DNA of 64,000 bases from Propioniciclava soli (lineage in GTDB: Bacteria > Actinomycetota > Actinomycetes > Propionibacteriales > Propionibacteriaceae), in assembly GCF_014858005.1 (NCBI RefSeq), contig NZ_JACYOT010000020.1:1-64000 (forward strand), written 5' to 3'. Numbering within the stretch: position 1 is the stretch's first letter; each line of letters starts with the position of its first letter. The notes below the pieces were generated by a model. The model was not told the DNA's origin and made no database searches. It worked only from the letters and a program-made list of their open reading frames with translations. Positions 1 to 6,795 of this stretch are shown here, piece by piece. A program made the position numbers and the translations under genes.

Positions 1-110
1 CCTCCTCCAAAACCCACCACTCCACGGGACTCACACCACGTCGTTCTAAACCGCGAGTGAACCGTGCCGGGTTTGATGGAGGGTCGTGACCAGTTTGAAA
101 GGCTGGAGTC

Positions 111-506
111 ATGCCCGCACCGAGGAAGTACAGCGATGAGTTGCGTGAGCGCGCCGTGCGCATGGTTGAGGAAGCCCTGAGGGAGGATCCCAGGCTGGCG
201 CACAAACGCGCCTGCTCCCAAGTCGGTGAACGGCTGGGGATCCCCGGGGGGACGATCCGGAACTGGATCCGACAAGGCGTGGCCGGTGGCAGGGCGCCGT
301 TGGCGGTGACCGTGACCGACGACCCGGCGGGTCGGATCGCTCAGCTAGAGCGCGAGAATCGGGAACTGCGTCGGGCGAACGCGATCCTGAAGAGCGCGTC
401 GGCTTTCTTCGCGGCGGAGCTGTCCGCCCCTCGACTCGTTGATCGCCTACATCGACAGCCACAAGGAGGAGTTCGGGGTCGAGCCGATCTGCGCCGTGTT
501 GAGTGA
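111..506 (+). CDS. IS3-family transposase OrfA
   Basis: This 131-residue frame has the usual OrfA layout. A helix-turn-helix region (about residues 8-55) starts with the family pattern RKYSDELRERAV, and a leucine-zipper stretch follows (about 75-97, IAQLERENRELRRANAIL). OrfA binds the element ends and, fused to OrfB by ribosomal frameshifting, forms the active transposase. The family ending ILKSASAFFAAEL is present, after which the frame runs on into orfB sequence in the wrong phase. The downstream orfB frame is offset by +1, whereas most IS3 elements use a -1 shift, so a small indel may have occurred here. The element is probably inactive because orfB is split. Confidence 0.85.
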   Translation: MPAPRKYSDELRERAVRMVEEALREDPRLAHKRACSQVGERLGIPGGTIRNWIRQGVAGGRAPLAVTVTDDPAGRIAQLERENRELRRANAILKSASAFFAAELSAPRLVDRLHRQPQGGVRGRADLRRVE

Positions 507-1095
507 CGCGAACGCCAAGATCGCCCCGAGCACCTATTACGCCGCCGTCGCCCGACCGCCGTCGAAGCGCGCGGTAGCCGATGGCGAACTCGACGAACGG
601 ATCACCGACTTGTTCGAGGCGAACTACGGCGTGTACGGGGTCCGCAAGATGTGGAAGGCGCTCAACCGGCAAGTCCGGCTCGACGAGCACGGCCACCCGG
701 CCGACGAGCCCTACCCGGGGGTGGCCCGCTGCACGGTGGCCCGCCGGATGAAAGCACTCGGCCTGACCGGGGCGGTCGCCGGCGACCACAAGCGGGCGCG
801 GACCACGATCCCTGGGCGTGACCATCGCCCCGAGGATTCCCTGAACCGGGACTTCACCGCACAGCGCCCGAACCAGCGCTGGGTGGCTGACATTACCTAT
901 GTGCCGACCTGGTGCGGGTTCGTGTACGTCGCGTTCGTGCTCGACCTGTACGCCCGCCGGATCGTGGGCTGGCGGGTCGCTTCGACCTTGCGGACCGGCC
1001 TGGCCCTGGACGCTCTCGAACACGGCATCTGGACCCGCCAGCAAGGAGGCCGCGACCTGAGTGGCCTCATCCATCACAGCGACCGAGGCGTGCAG
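439..1095 (+). pseudogene. IS3-family transposase OrfB, 5' part (interrupted)
   Basis: This is the first two thirds of an IS3 OrfB (rve/integrase core). The frame opens at TTG 439, overlapping orfA. It contains the early conserved block EEFGVEPIC, the first catalytic Asp in QRWVADITYV, and the second in HHSDRGVQ. Right after GVQ (CAG at 1093-1095) the reading changes abruptly to unrelated sequence, which is the left end of the IS30 element. The remaining part, from YLSISYTERL onward with the catalytic Glu, lies at 2589-2909. Joining the two halves with a single CAG restores the family sequence GVQYLSI. Confidence 0.9.
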
Positions 1096-2585
1096 GGCGG
1101 ATTCAACTGGTCGTCGCAACACCTTGATCGTGGAGGTGAGTGGTGGCGAGTTCGAGGAAGCCGTGGCCGGAGGTTCCGGTGGGTGCGCGGCGGCAGTGGC
1201 GTGCGGATCGCGCGTTGCGGCCGCCGATGCGCTCGCCCGGGCGGCCGGAGCCGTCTGGAGCGGTGCAGCGTGATTTCTGGCGTCTGATCGCGACCGGTGT
1301 CACGACGGTCGAAGCGTCGGAAGCTGTGGGTGTGTCGTCGCCCGTCGGGATCCGTTGGTTCCGTCACGCTGGCGGGATGCCGCCGCTGAGCTTGGTCGAG
1401 CCCTCGGGCCGCTACCTGTCGTTCGCCGAACGGGAGCAGATCGCGCTGCTGAAGGCCCAGGGCCACGGGGTACGCGAGATGGCCCGCGCGATCGGACGTG
1501 ACCTGGGCACGATCTCGCGCGAGTTGCGTCGCAACGCCGCGACCCGGAGTGGGAAGAGCGAGTATCGGGCGCTGGTGGCGCAGTGGAAGGCGCAGCAGGC
1601 AGCGAAACGGCCCAAGACCGCCAAGCTGGTGTCGAACCCGCAGCTTCGCGAGTACGTGCAGGAACGACTCACCGGGAGTGTCCGCCGACCCGATGGCACG
1701 ACCGTCAGCGGACCGAAGCCACCGCCGTGGAAAGGGCTGAACAAGGCGCGCCGGCAGGATCGCCGCTGGTCGCTGGCGTGGAGCCCGGAACAGATCTCCC
1801 ACCGGCTACGGCTCGACTTCCCCGATGATGAGTCCATGCGGATCAGCCACGAGGCGATCTACCAGTCGCTGTTCATCCAGGGACGCGGTGCGCTCAAGCG
1901 CGAACTGGTCGCCTGCCTGCGCACCGGACGAGCGCTGCGGGAACCTCGAGAACGGTCACGGAACAAGCCGCAAGGCCACGTGACCGCCGACGTCGTGCTC
2001 GCCGAGCGGCCCGCCGAGGCTGCCGACCGGGCCGTGCCCGGGCACGGGGAAGGCGACCTGATCATCGGCACCGACCGGTCCGCGATCGGCACCCTCGTGG
2101 AACGCTCCAGCCGCTCCACGCTGCTGGTTCACCTACCACGGTTGGACGGGTGGGGCGAGCAGCCCGTGGTGAAGAACGGCCCCGCGCTCGGCGGCTACGG
2201 TGCCGCCGCGATGGACGCCGCGCTGGCCCTGTCGATGACCCGCCTGCCCGAGCAACTGCGCAGGACCCTGACCTGGGACCGTGGCAAGGAACTCTCCGGC
2301 CACGCACAGTTCGCGCTCGACACCGGCACCAAGGTGTACTTCGCCGACCCGCACAGCCCCTGGCAGCGGCCCAGCAACGAGAACACTAACGGGCTGCTGC
2401 GCCAGTACTTCCCCAAAGGGCACGGACCTCTCACGCTGGTCTGCCGAGGACCTCGAAGCAGTCGCCCTCGCGCTCAACAACCGGCCCCGCAAAGAGCCTC
2501 GACTGGAAGACCCCGGCCGAGGTGTTCGCAGAGCAGCTACGCTCGCTTCAACAACCCAGTGTTGCAACGACCGGTTGAGCTCGCC
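1096..2585 (+). mobile_element. IS30-family insertion sequence nested in IS3 orfB
   Basis: The boundaries are set by inverted repeats and a target duplication. The left end (1096-1122) and the reverse complement of the right end (2559-2585) agree at 22 of 27 positions, sharing TCAAC, GGTCGT and GCAACAC blocks. The trinucleotide CAG flanks both ends (1093-1095 and 2586-2588). A 2-3 bp duplication is typical of the IS30 family. The element carries one transposase gene (1140-2578) that now has frameshifts. The clean target duplication and easily read ends suggest a fairly recent insertion. Confidence 0.9.
1140..2578 (+). pseudogene. IS30-family transposase with two frameshifts
   Basis: The protein has an IS30-type N-terminal HTH (FAEREQIALLKAQGHGVREM, then GRDLGTISRELRRN) and an integrase core with the Asp in GEGDLIIG, the Asp in LTWDRGKEL and the Glu in RPSNENTNGLLRQ. 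After RQYFPKG (about 2415-2420) the family sequence (TDLSRWSAEDLEAVALALNN) continues one base later in frame. After NNRPRK (about 2490) it shifts again by one base to LDWKTPAEVF and ends at TGA 2578. Both shifts look like one extra base beside an AAAG run. Read without correction the frame fuses into the IS3 orfB tail, giving a chimera that should not be treated as a protein. It is either a decayed gene or contains sequencing errors. Start is GTG 1140 or GTG 1143. Confidence 0.85.
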
Positions 2586-2588
2586 CAG

Positions 2589-2909
2589 TACCTGTCCATC
2601 AGCTACACCGAGCGGCTCGACGAACTCGGCATCACCGCCTCGGTCGGCAGCAAGGGCGATTCCTACGACAATGCCGCCGCTGAGGCCCTCAACCGGCTGT
2701 TCAAGACAGAGGTCATCCACCGGCTCGGGCCTTGGCGCACCCTCGAACACGTCGAGCTCGAGGTGCTCAAATGGGTGGATTGGTACAACCAGCGCCGCCT
2801 ACACAGCTGGTGCGGCGACCTCCCACCCATCGAATACGAGAACATCTACTACGCTGCCCACCACGAGTCCCCGACACCCGTCGAGGAACACCGTCTGACC
2901 CTCCACTGA
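2589..2909 (+). pseudogene. IS3-family transposase OrfB, 3' part
   Basis: This is the C-terminal third of the OrfB begun at 439. It opens with YLSISYTERLDELGITASVG and includes the third catalytic residue in GDSYDNAAAEALNRLFKTEV (Glu of the DDE triad), followed by the family ending WYNQRRLHSWCGDLPPIEYE. The natural stop is TGA at 2907-2909, 16 bases before the right inverted repeat. It has no start of its own and is separated from its 5' part by the IS30 insertion. Confidence 0.9.
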
Positions 2910-2924
2910 AGTCGGGGCGGTTCA

Positions 2925-3487
2925 CATTCGTCGTTTGCGAACAGCTCGCGGATGCACTCGCTTCGCGGGTGGGGCACTTCGATGCGGCGCTCTCTGACCT
3001 CGGTGATGATGCGCTCCACGACTTGCACCTGCACTGCACCGTCGCGGTGGGCTCGGCGGTCTTCGTACGCAGCCTTGCGGCAGGCCGATGAGCAGTAGAT
3101 GCGCGGCCTGCCCGTCTGCTTCACATCCTTGAGCTTGCTACCGCAACGAGCACACTTCGTCGGCAGTTCAACCGTGCGCGAAACGCGGGTGGTGCGGTTG
3201 AGACGCCGTTGCCTGGCCTTATGCAGTTCACGGAGCCGGGCCGCTTCGTGGGGGCGAAGCTCACTGAGGAGCACTATCAGGCGTTGCTCCATCGCCCGCT
3301 GCCCAGGCCTCCCAAGCGCGTCGCTCGGCGCGGCGAAGAACCTATCGAGCACCCGGCTATTCAGGGTGGGGATCGCCGCCGTGGCTTCGAGGAGCTCGGT
3401 CTCGTCACCGGATTCGAGCGCGGCAAGCCATCGCTGGTAGCGGGCATCGAACTCCACCTCGTCGGGATCGTAGCGTTTGAGAGCCAT
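2925..3487 (-). pseudogene. zinc-ribbon hypothetical protein, 3' end removed by the IS3 element
   Basis: A minus-strand frame starts at ATG 3487 and runs into the IS3 right end, so its C-terminus is lost. Native sequence ends near ECIRELFAND; residues after that are coded by the insertion sequence. About residues 112-138 hold a four-cysteine module (CARCGSKL ... YCSSACRKA) resembling a small zinc ribbon. The preceding part is helical and charged. I do not recognise the family. It may have been a cargo or accessory gene of the element that carries the serine recombinase. Whether the original continuation survives outside the window cannot be seen. Confidence 0.6.
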
Positions 3488-3594
3488 GCTTCACGGTACG
3501 CCTGTTTCGTCACCGACGTAAGTGGCGAATCCTCAATCTGCAAGACGCGTGTTGTCTCTGTGAGGAACGGTCCTGGAGCAGGATTTCGTGCATC

Positions 3595-3870
3595 GTGCGG
3601 GTGGGCGTGCACCTGTCCTTCATGGCGAGTGAGACGGCGAATCTGCGGCTGCGGGTGACGCGGCGGGATGAGCCTGATCTGGCCAGGCTTGTCAAGTGGG
3701 TGCTCGGCATCGCCGATGCTCGGCACCGCGCCTGGGTCGCTGGAGAGGCCGACCCCTACGACCTTCCACCGCCAGACAGCCTCGCTGAGTCGCCCTCGCC
3801 CCTTCGGTTTGTCAGGGGTGCGCGAGAGAATCGAGGTCAAGCATCACTCCCACAAGGAGACCCACCATGA
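3595..3870 (+). CDS. small hypothetical protein coupled to the serine recombinase
   Basis: A 91-residue frame (GTG 3595; ATG 3622 is an alternative, beginning MASETANLRL) ends in TGA at 3868-3870. It overlaps the ATG of the recombinase by the ATGA pattern, which suggests translational coupling and is the main argument that it is real. The recombinase also has its own AAGGAGA ribosome site inside this frame. The protein is basic at the front (RLRVTRRDEPDL) and has no motif I recognise. Small genes next to large serine recombinases sometimes encode directionality factors or helix-turn-helix proteins, but nothing here proves that. Confidence 0.5.
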   Translation: MRVGVHLSFMASETANLRLRVTRRDEPDLARLVKWVLGIADARHRAWVAGEADPYDLPPPDSLAESPSPLRFVRGARENRGQASLPQGDPP

Positions 3871-5696
3871 GCACCACAGTCACCACGGACGCCAGCACTG
3901 AGGTGGATGCTCCGGTACTGCTCGCGGTGTCCTACCTGCGCGTCTCGACGCGCGAACAGGCCGAACGCGGCGGCACCGAGGAAGGCTTCTCGATCCCTGC
4001 GCAGCGGGAGGCCAACACGCGGAGGGCTGCTGAGCTGGGCGCCAAGGTCGTGCGCGAGTTCGTGGACGCCGGAGAGTCCGCACGGTCTGCGGATCGTGAC
4101 GGGCTCAAGGACATGCTCGCGTTCATCACCGCTTCCCGGGTGACCTTCTGCATCGTGCACAAGCTCGACCGTCTCGCTCGCAACCGTGCCGACGATGTGA
4201 AGATTCACGAGGCTCTGCTTGCTGCCGGTGTCACGCTGGTGTCGGCGACGGAGTCGATCGACCAAACGCCATCCGGGATGCTGGTGCACGGCATCATGTC
4301 GTCCATCGCGGAGTTCTACAGCCGCAACCTCGCCACCGAGGTCACGAAGGGCTTGACGCAGAAGCTCGCGCAGGGCGGCACGCCGATGCGCGCGCCGGTC
4401 GGTTACCTCAACGTGCGCCGCACCGACGAGCAGAGCCGCGAGATTCGCACCGTCGAGGTCGATCCCGAGCGTGCGCCGCTCGTTCGGTGGGCGTTCGAGA
4501 CCTACGCCAAGGGCGGGGCCTCCGTCACCGGCCTCCTGCGTGACCTCACGGCCCGCGGCCTGACGACCGTGCCGTCGCCGAAGCGGCCGTCGAAGCCTTT
4601 GGGGAAGAACACGCTCTACAAACTGCTCACGAACCCGTACTACGCAGGCGTGATCCGCTACAAGGGCGCCCTGCATCCCGGTGCACATGAACCGTTGATC
4701 GAGCCCGCGCTGTTCGATCAGGTGCAATCGCTACTGAAGGCGCGCAACGCGAAGATGACGCGGCACGTCCAGCACGCGCACCACTTGAAAGGTCTGCTGC
4801 ACTGCGGGTCGTGTGGGTCGCGGATGCTGCTGGACTTCGCGACGAACCCGCGCGGCACCACCTACGCCTACTTCATCTGCTCCGGCCGCGCCGCGAAGAA
4901 GACCACCTGCACCCGCCGTGCCATGCCCGTACAAGTCGCCGAACGCCTGGTCGAGGACTCCTACCGCGAGATCACGATCAGCGAGGACGACTACCGACAC
5001 CTCGCCGCCGAAGTCGACGCCGCCTTCGATGAGCAGAGCGCGGGGCGGGATCAGGAGTTCGCCGACCTCACTGCCAACCGAGCACGCCTCGAAGCAGAGA
5101 GCGACAAGCTGCTCGCGGCGCACTTCTCCGACGCCATCGACTTGCCGACGCTGAAGCGGCACCAAGACCGCATCCGCGCAGGCCTCGCCGATATCGAGCA
5201 ACGCCTCGCCCAGCACGACGAGCACCACTCCGGGGCGCGGGCGTTCCTCCACGACTCCTTGCGGCTGCTCACCGACGCCCACCGCGCCTACGCGCACTCC
5301 GACGACGGGAACCGCAGGCTCGCAAACCAGGCGTTCTACACGCAACTGGAGATCACCGACGACGAGCAGCTACGCCCACGCTTGGCGGAGCCGTTTGCCA
5401 CCATCGTCACCCAAGCGAGCACGCTCACCGGAGGCAAGGAAGCCAAACGGGAACACCCAACATCTTCCGATGTCGCGTGTTCCCGTAAGACACTTTGGGT
5501 GGAGCTAAGGGGATTCGAACCCCTGACCTTCTCATTGCGAACGAGACGCGCTACCAACTGCGCCATAGCCCCCGGCTCATCGAGCGGGTGCCACCCTACC
5601 AGCTGCCCCCGCGCGGCGAAAACCGCCGCGTCCGCCTCCCGTGCCCGACATCCCCCACGACCACATGTATCAGCGCCCACCCCTGTCGCCTCCTGA
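3867..5696 (+). CDS. large serine recombinase / integrase
   Basis: The N-terminal resolvase domain carries the catalytic Ser in SYLRVSTREQ (Ser27) and later family blocks such as HKLDRLARNR. A recombinase domain follows (PVGYLNVRR ... KNTLYKLLTNPYYAG). A zinc ribbon (HCGSCGSRM ... FICSGR ... TTCTRRAM) and a coiled-coil-rich C-terminal region (about residues 390-470) complete the large-serine-recombinase layout. Such enzymes integrate and excise phages and integrative elements without a transposition complex. The ribosome site AAGGAGA precedes ATG 3867. The open frame passes through the whole tRNA-Ala gene on the other strand before stopping at 5696, so the last 60-80 residues are probably host sequence joined to the gene by integration. 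The original end would be near residues 515-540. Confidence 0.85.
   Translation: MSTTVTTDASTEVDAPVLLAVSYLRVSTREQAERGGTEEGFSIPAQREANTRRAAELGAKVVREFVDAGESARSADRDGLKDMLAFITASRVTFCIVHKLDRLARNRADDVKIHEALLAAGVTLVSATESIDQTPSGMLVHGIMSSIAEFYSRNLATEVTKGLTQKLAQGGTPMRAPVGYLNVRRTDEQSREIRTVEVDPERAPLVRWAFETYAKGGASVTGLLRDLTARGLTTVPSPKRPSKPLGKNTLYKLLTNPYYAGVIRYKGALHPGAHEPLIEPALFDQVQSLLKARNAKMTRHVQHAHHLKGLLHCGSCGSRMLLDFATNPRGTTYAYFICSGRAAKKTTCTRRAMPVQVAERLVEDSYREITISEDDYRHLAAEVDAAFDEQSAGRDQEFADLTANRARLEAESDKLLAAHFSDAIDLPTLKRHQDRIRAGLADIEQRLAQHDEHHSGARAFLHDSLRLLTDAHRAYAHSDDGNRRLANQAFYTQLEITDDEQLRPRLAEPFATIVTQASTLTGGKEAKREHPTSSDVACSRKTLWVELRGFEPLTFSLRTRRATNCAIAPGSSSGCHPTSCPRAAKTAASASRARHPPRPHVSAPTPVAS
5447..5486. 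other. imperfect palindrome between recombinase and tRNA-Ala (terminator or att candidate)
   Basis: Arms ACGGGAACAC (5447-5456) and GTGTTCCCGT (5477-5486) are exact complements. An inner stem ACATC/GATGT (5460-5464, 5469-5473) closes a TTCC loop. It lies 13 bases downstream of the tRNA-Ala 3' end on the minus strand, so it may terminate that transcript. It also sits at the 3' end of the recombinase gene, where serine-integrase attachment sites (imperfect inverted repeats around a short core) are often found. Confidence 0.45.
5500..5572 (-). tRNA. tRNA-Ala (anticodon CGC)
   Basis: On the minus strand 73 nt fold as a cloverleaf. The acceptor is GGGGCTA/TAGCTCC (one G-U) with discriminator A, the D arm contains GCGCAGTTGGTAGCGC, the anticodon loop is TTCGCAA (anticodon CGC), and the T arm reads GGGGTTCGAATCCCC. 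CCA is not encoded. The plus-strand recombinase frame reads through it. tRNA genes are common integration targets, so this may mark the host-element junction. Confidence 0.93.
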
Positions 5697-5719
5697 CCGA
5701 CGTGGAGTTCAATGACCTC

Positions 5720-6304
5720 ATGTCGGACGCGCCCCCCACGAGCCGGGCAGGCGGCGTCCCCACCACGTGGGACGCCGCGGCGTCCGCCCATGCGCGTTGG
5801 GCCAACGGCGAACGGCAGGCGCTCGACGAGCTCGTCCGCGTCCTGACCCCCGTGCTGTGGCACACCGTCCGCTCCTACGGGCTCTCGGCCGAGGCGGCGC
5901 AGGACGTCCTGCAGAACGCCTGGCTCTGCCTGGTGCGCGACCCCGGTCAGGTGCGCGACTCCCAAGCGGTGACCGGGTGGATGATGACCACCGCCCGGCG
6001 CCTGGCGTGGCGCTCGACGCGGACCCGCGAGATCCCCGTCGACGAACTCGCCCCCACGGCCCCTGTCCAGCTACCCACCCCCGAGGACGCCGCCATCGCC
6101 GGATTCGAGGCCCGTCGGCTCTGGCAGGCGGTGTCCTCGCTGAACGCCCGGTGCCAACGCCTGCTGCGCATCATCGCGTTCGCCGACCGGCCCGACTACG
6201 CGGCCTTCTCCGCGGCCACCGGCACGCCCATCGGCAGCATCGGCCCGACGCGCCGCCGCTGCCTCGACAAGCTCCGCTCTCTCCTGGAAGGGGCCTCCGC
6301 ATGA
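5720..6304 (+). CDS. ECF-like RNA polymerase sigma factor
   Basis: The roughly 194-residue protein has a region 2-like domain (about residues 20-90: LDELVRVLTPVLW, AEAAQDVLQNAWLCLV, GWMMTTARRLAWRSTR) and a region 4-like HTH near the C-terminus (PIGSIGPTRRRCLDKLRSLL). Both are typical of extracytoplasmic-function sigma factors. It would direct transcription of a small regulon, probably including its own operon. The start chosen is ATG 5720 with GGAG at 5704-5707; GTG 5702 is an alternative. Its stop overlaps the next start (ATGA at 6301). It heads a four-gene unit with a small protein, a subtilase and a CHAT protease. No classical zinc anti-sigma factor is present, so the 6301 product is the obvious candidate for its control. 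Confidence 0.85.
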   Translation: MSDAPPTSRAGGVPTTWDAAASAHARWANGERQALDELVRVLTPVLWHTVRSYGLSAEAAQDVLQNAWLCLVRDPGQVRDSQAVTGWMMTTARRLAWRSTRTREIPVDELAPTAPVQLPTPEDAAIAGFEARRLWQAVSSLNARCQRLLRIIAFADRPDYAAFSAATGTPIGSIGPTRRRCLDKLRSLLEGASA

Positions 6305-6789
6305 CCGGCACGCCCGCGCCCGAGCCCCTCTTCGCCACCCTGCGCAGCGCGTGGGACCGGTGGGATCCGCCCCCGCCCGACCTGGCCGAGACCATCCTCG
6401 TGGCCCTCGCGATGGAGGACCTGGACGCCCAGTACGAACTCCTCACCCTCGTCAACCGCCATGACCACCTGGCCGGTACCCGCACGGGGGCCGGCGACGC
6501 GGGCCGCGTCCTCATCGAGTTCCGGTCCGCGTCGCTGGCCGTGCTGGTGCGGGTCTCGAGCGAGGGCGGGGCGCAGCGGATCGACGGCTGGGTCACCCCG
6601 GCCACCGGCGGCACGGTCACGGTGGTGCAGGGCGAGGCGTCCACCACCGCCACCCTCGACGCCCACGGCCGCTTCGACGTCCCCAGCTCCGGACGCGGCC
6701 TCACCCGGCTCGTCGTCAGCCCCACCTCGGACGCCGACGCCCCCGAAAGCGCCGGTGCCGAGTTCCGCACCACCCTCTTCGAGATCTGA
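6301..6789 (+). CDS. hypothetical protein of the sigma/subtilase/CHAT operon
   Basis: This 162-residue protein has two halves. Residues about 8-55 are helical and acidic (LFATLRSAWDRWDPPPPDLA, then ILVALAMEDLDAQYELL). Residues about 65-162 look like a beta-sandwich, with alternating hydrophobic strands and glycine turns (VLIEFRSASLAVLVRV, IDGWVTPATGGTVTVV, GRFDVPSSGRGLTRLVV). There is no signal peptide or membrane segment. It overlaps the sigma gene by 4 bp and sits 6 bp before the subtilase, so it is clearly co-translated. The position suits a sigma-binding regulator or an adaptor or substrate for one of the two proteases. I do not recognise an assigned family. Confidence 0.8.
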   Translation: MTGTPAPEPLFATLRSAWDRWDPPPPDLAETILVALAMEDLDAQYELLTLVNRHDHLAGTRTGAGDAGRVLIEFRSASLAVLVRVSSEGGAQRIDGWVTPATGGTVTVVQGEASTTATLDAHGRFDVPSSGRGLTRLVVSPTSDADAPESAGAEFRTTLFEI

Positions 6790-6795
6790 GGCACC

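Larger units (their letters stand above)
57..2925 (+). mobile_element. IS3-family insertion sequence, interrupted by an IS30 element
   Basis: The ends are short inverted repeats: GTGAACCG at 57-64 matches the reverse complement of the right end (2918-2925), and the similarity continues inward with mismatches. Inside are an orfA and an orfB with an IS3-type DDE core. A second insertion sequence at 1096-2585 splits orfB. The bases flanking the IS3 ends do not match each other (CGA on the left, ATT on the right), so no target duplication is visible; the outer flanks may have been rearranged. The element truncates the minus-strand gene at 2925-3487. Confidence 0.85.

Noticed and set aside
1140-2909. 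A 589-residue frame apparently joining IS30 transposase to an IS3 C-terminus
   Set aside because: The join comes from frameshifts and the nested insertion. The IS30 product really ends at 2578 in a shifted frame, and the tail belongs to IS3 orfB.
5495-5719. Longer N-terminus for the sigma factor starting inside tRNA-Ala
   Set aside because: The upstream residues come from tRNA sequence and lack conservation; ATG 5720 fits region 2 of the family.
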